From Spongospora subterranea (taxonomy: Eukaryota > Endomyxa > Phytomyxea > Plasmodiophorida > Plasmodiophoridae), in the NCBI GenBank assembly GCA_900404475.1, contig OUQQ01000238.1:1-15604 (forward strand): a stretch of 15,604 bases of DNA, given 5' to 3'. Position 1 is the stretch's first letter. Each line of letters opens with the position of its first letter. The notes under the pieces are model-generated. The model searched no databases and was not told the origin of the DNA. It saw only the letters and a program-made list of their open reading frames with translations. Shown here piece by piece: positions 15,603 to 15,604 of the stretch. Made by a program: the position numbers and the translations under genes.

Positions 15603-15604
15603 TG

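Overview
The window looks like nuclear DNA from a small, compact-genome invertebrate animal. Several genes are interrupted by very short GT-AG introns (mostly 43-66 nt). There are TATA boxes, AATAAA signals close to stop codons, many secreted low-complexity proteins, and animal genes that can be recognised only after splicing (STK19, Mis18, allantoinase). I cannot name the phylum. Nothing looks bacterial or viral.

Layout, left to right. Positions 1-102 (minus) hold the edge of a Tigger/pogo/jerky-type DDE transposase, and about 1.4 kb of unresolved sequence follows. 1497-2360 (minus) is a spliced gene for a secreted His/Asp-rich protein. 2953-4497 (plus) is STK19 in six exons, followed closely by two exons of an unrecognised plus-strand protein (4532-4908). 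5472-6260 is an intronless gene of unknown function, preceded by a 34-bp direct repeat. 6791-8743 (plus) is allantoinase in eleven exons with all metal ligands intact. 8869-9828 (minus) is a secreted Pro/Thr-rich protein with two Cys repeats. 10111-10425 (minus) is a small secreted His/Asp-rich protein. 11036-11404 (plus) is the last exon of an unrecognised gene whose upstream exons are uncertain. 11766-12497 (minus) is a second large secreted His/Asp/Gly-rich protein. 12888-14234 (plus) is a four-exon Mis18 centromere protein. 14564-15358 (plus) is a three-exon secreted protein with two six-Cys modules and an N-glycosylation-rich tandem repeat tail. A possible minus-strand terminal exon enters at the right edge.

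Themes. Housekeeping genes (STK19 in DNA repair, Mis18 in centromere loading, allantoinase in purine breakdown) alternate with fast-evolving secreted proteins. Three of the secreted proteins are His/Asp-rich and may bind metal or mineral; two of these share a short hydrophobic core and look like diverged paralogues. The four minus-strand secreted genes all carry a TGASTCA (AP-1-type) site 56-136 bp upstream of the ATG, which suggests common control. The plus-strand Cys-module gene instead has a (CT)n tract, a perfect heat-shock element, a second half element and a TATA box, laid out like an insect heat-shock promoter. Exon models were built by eye from splice signals, phase and family similarity. 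Three independent models (STK19, allantoinase, Mis18) close in frame at normal family lengths.
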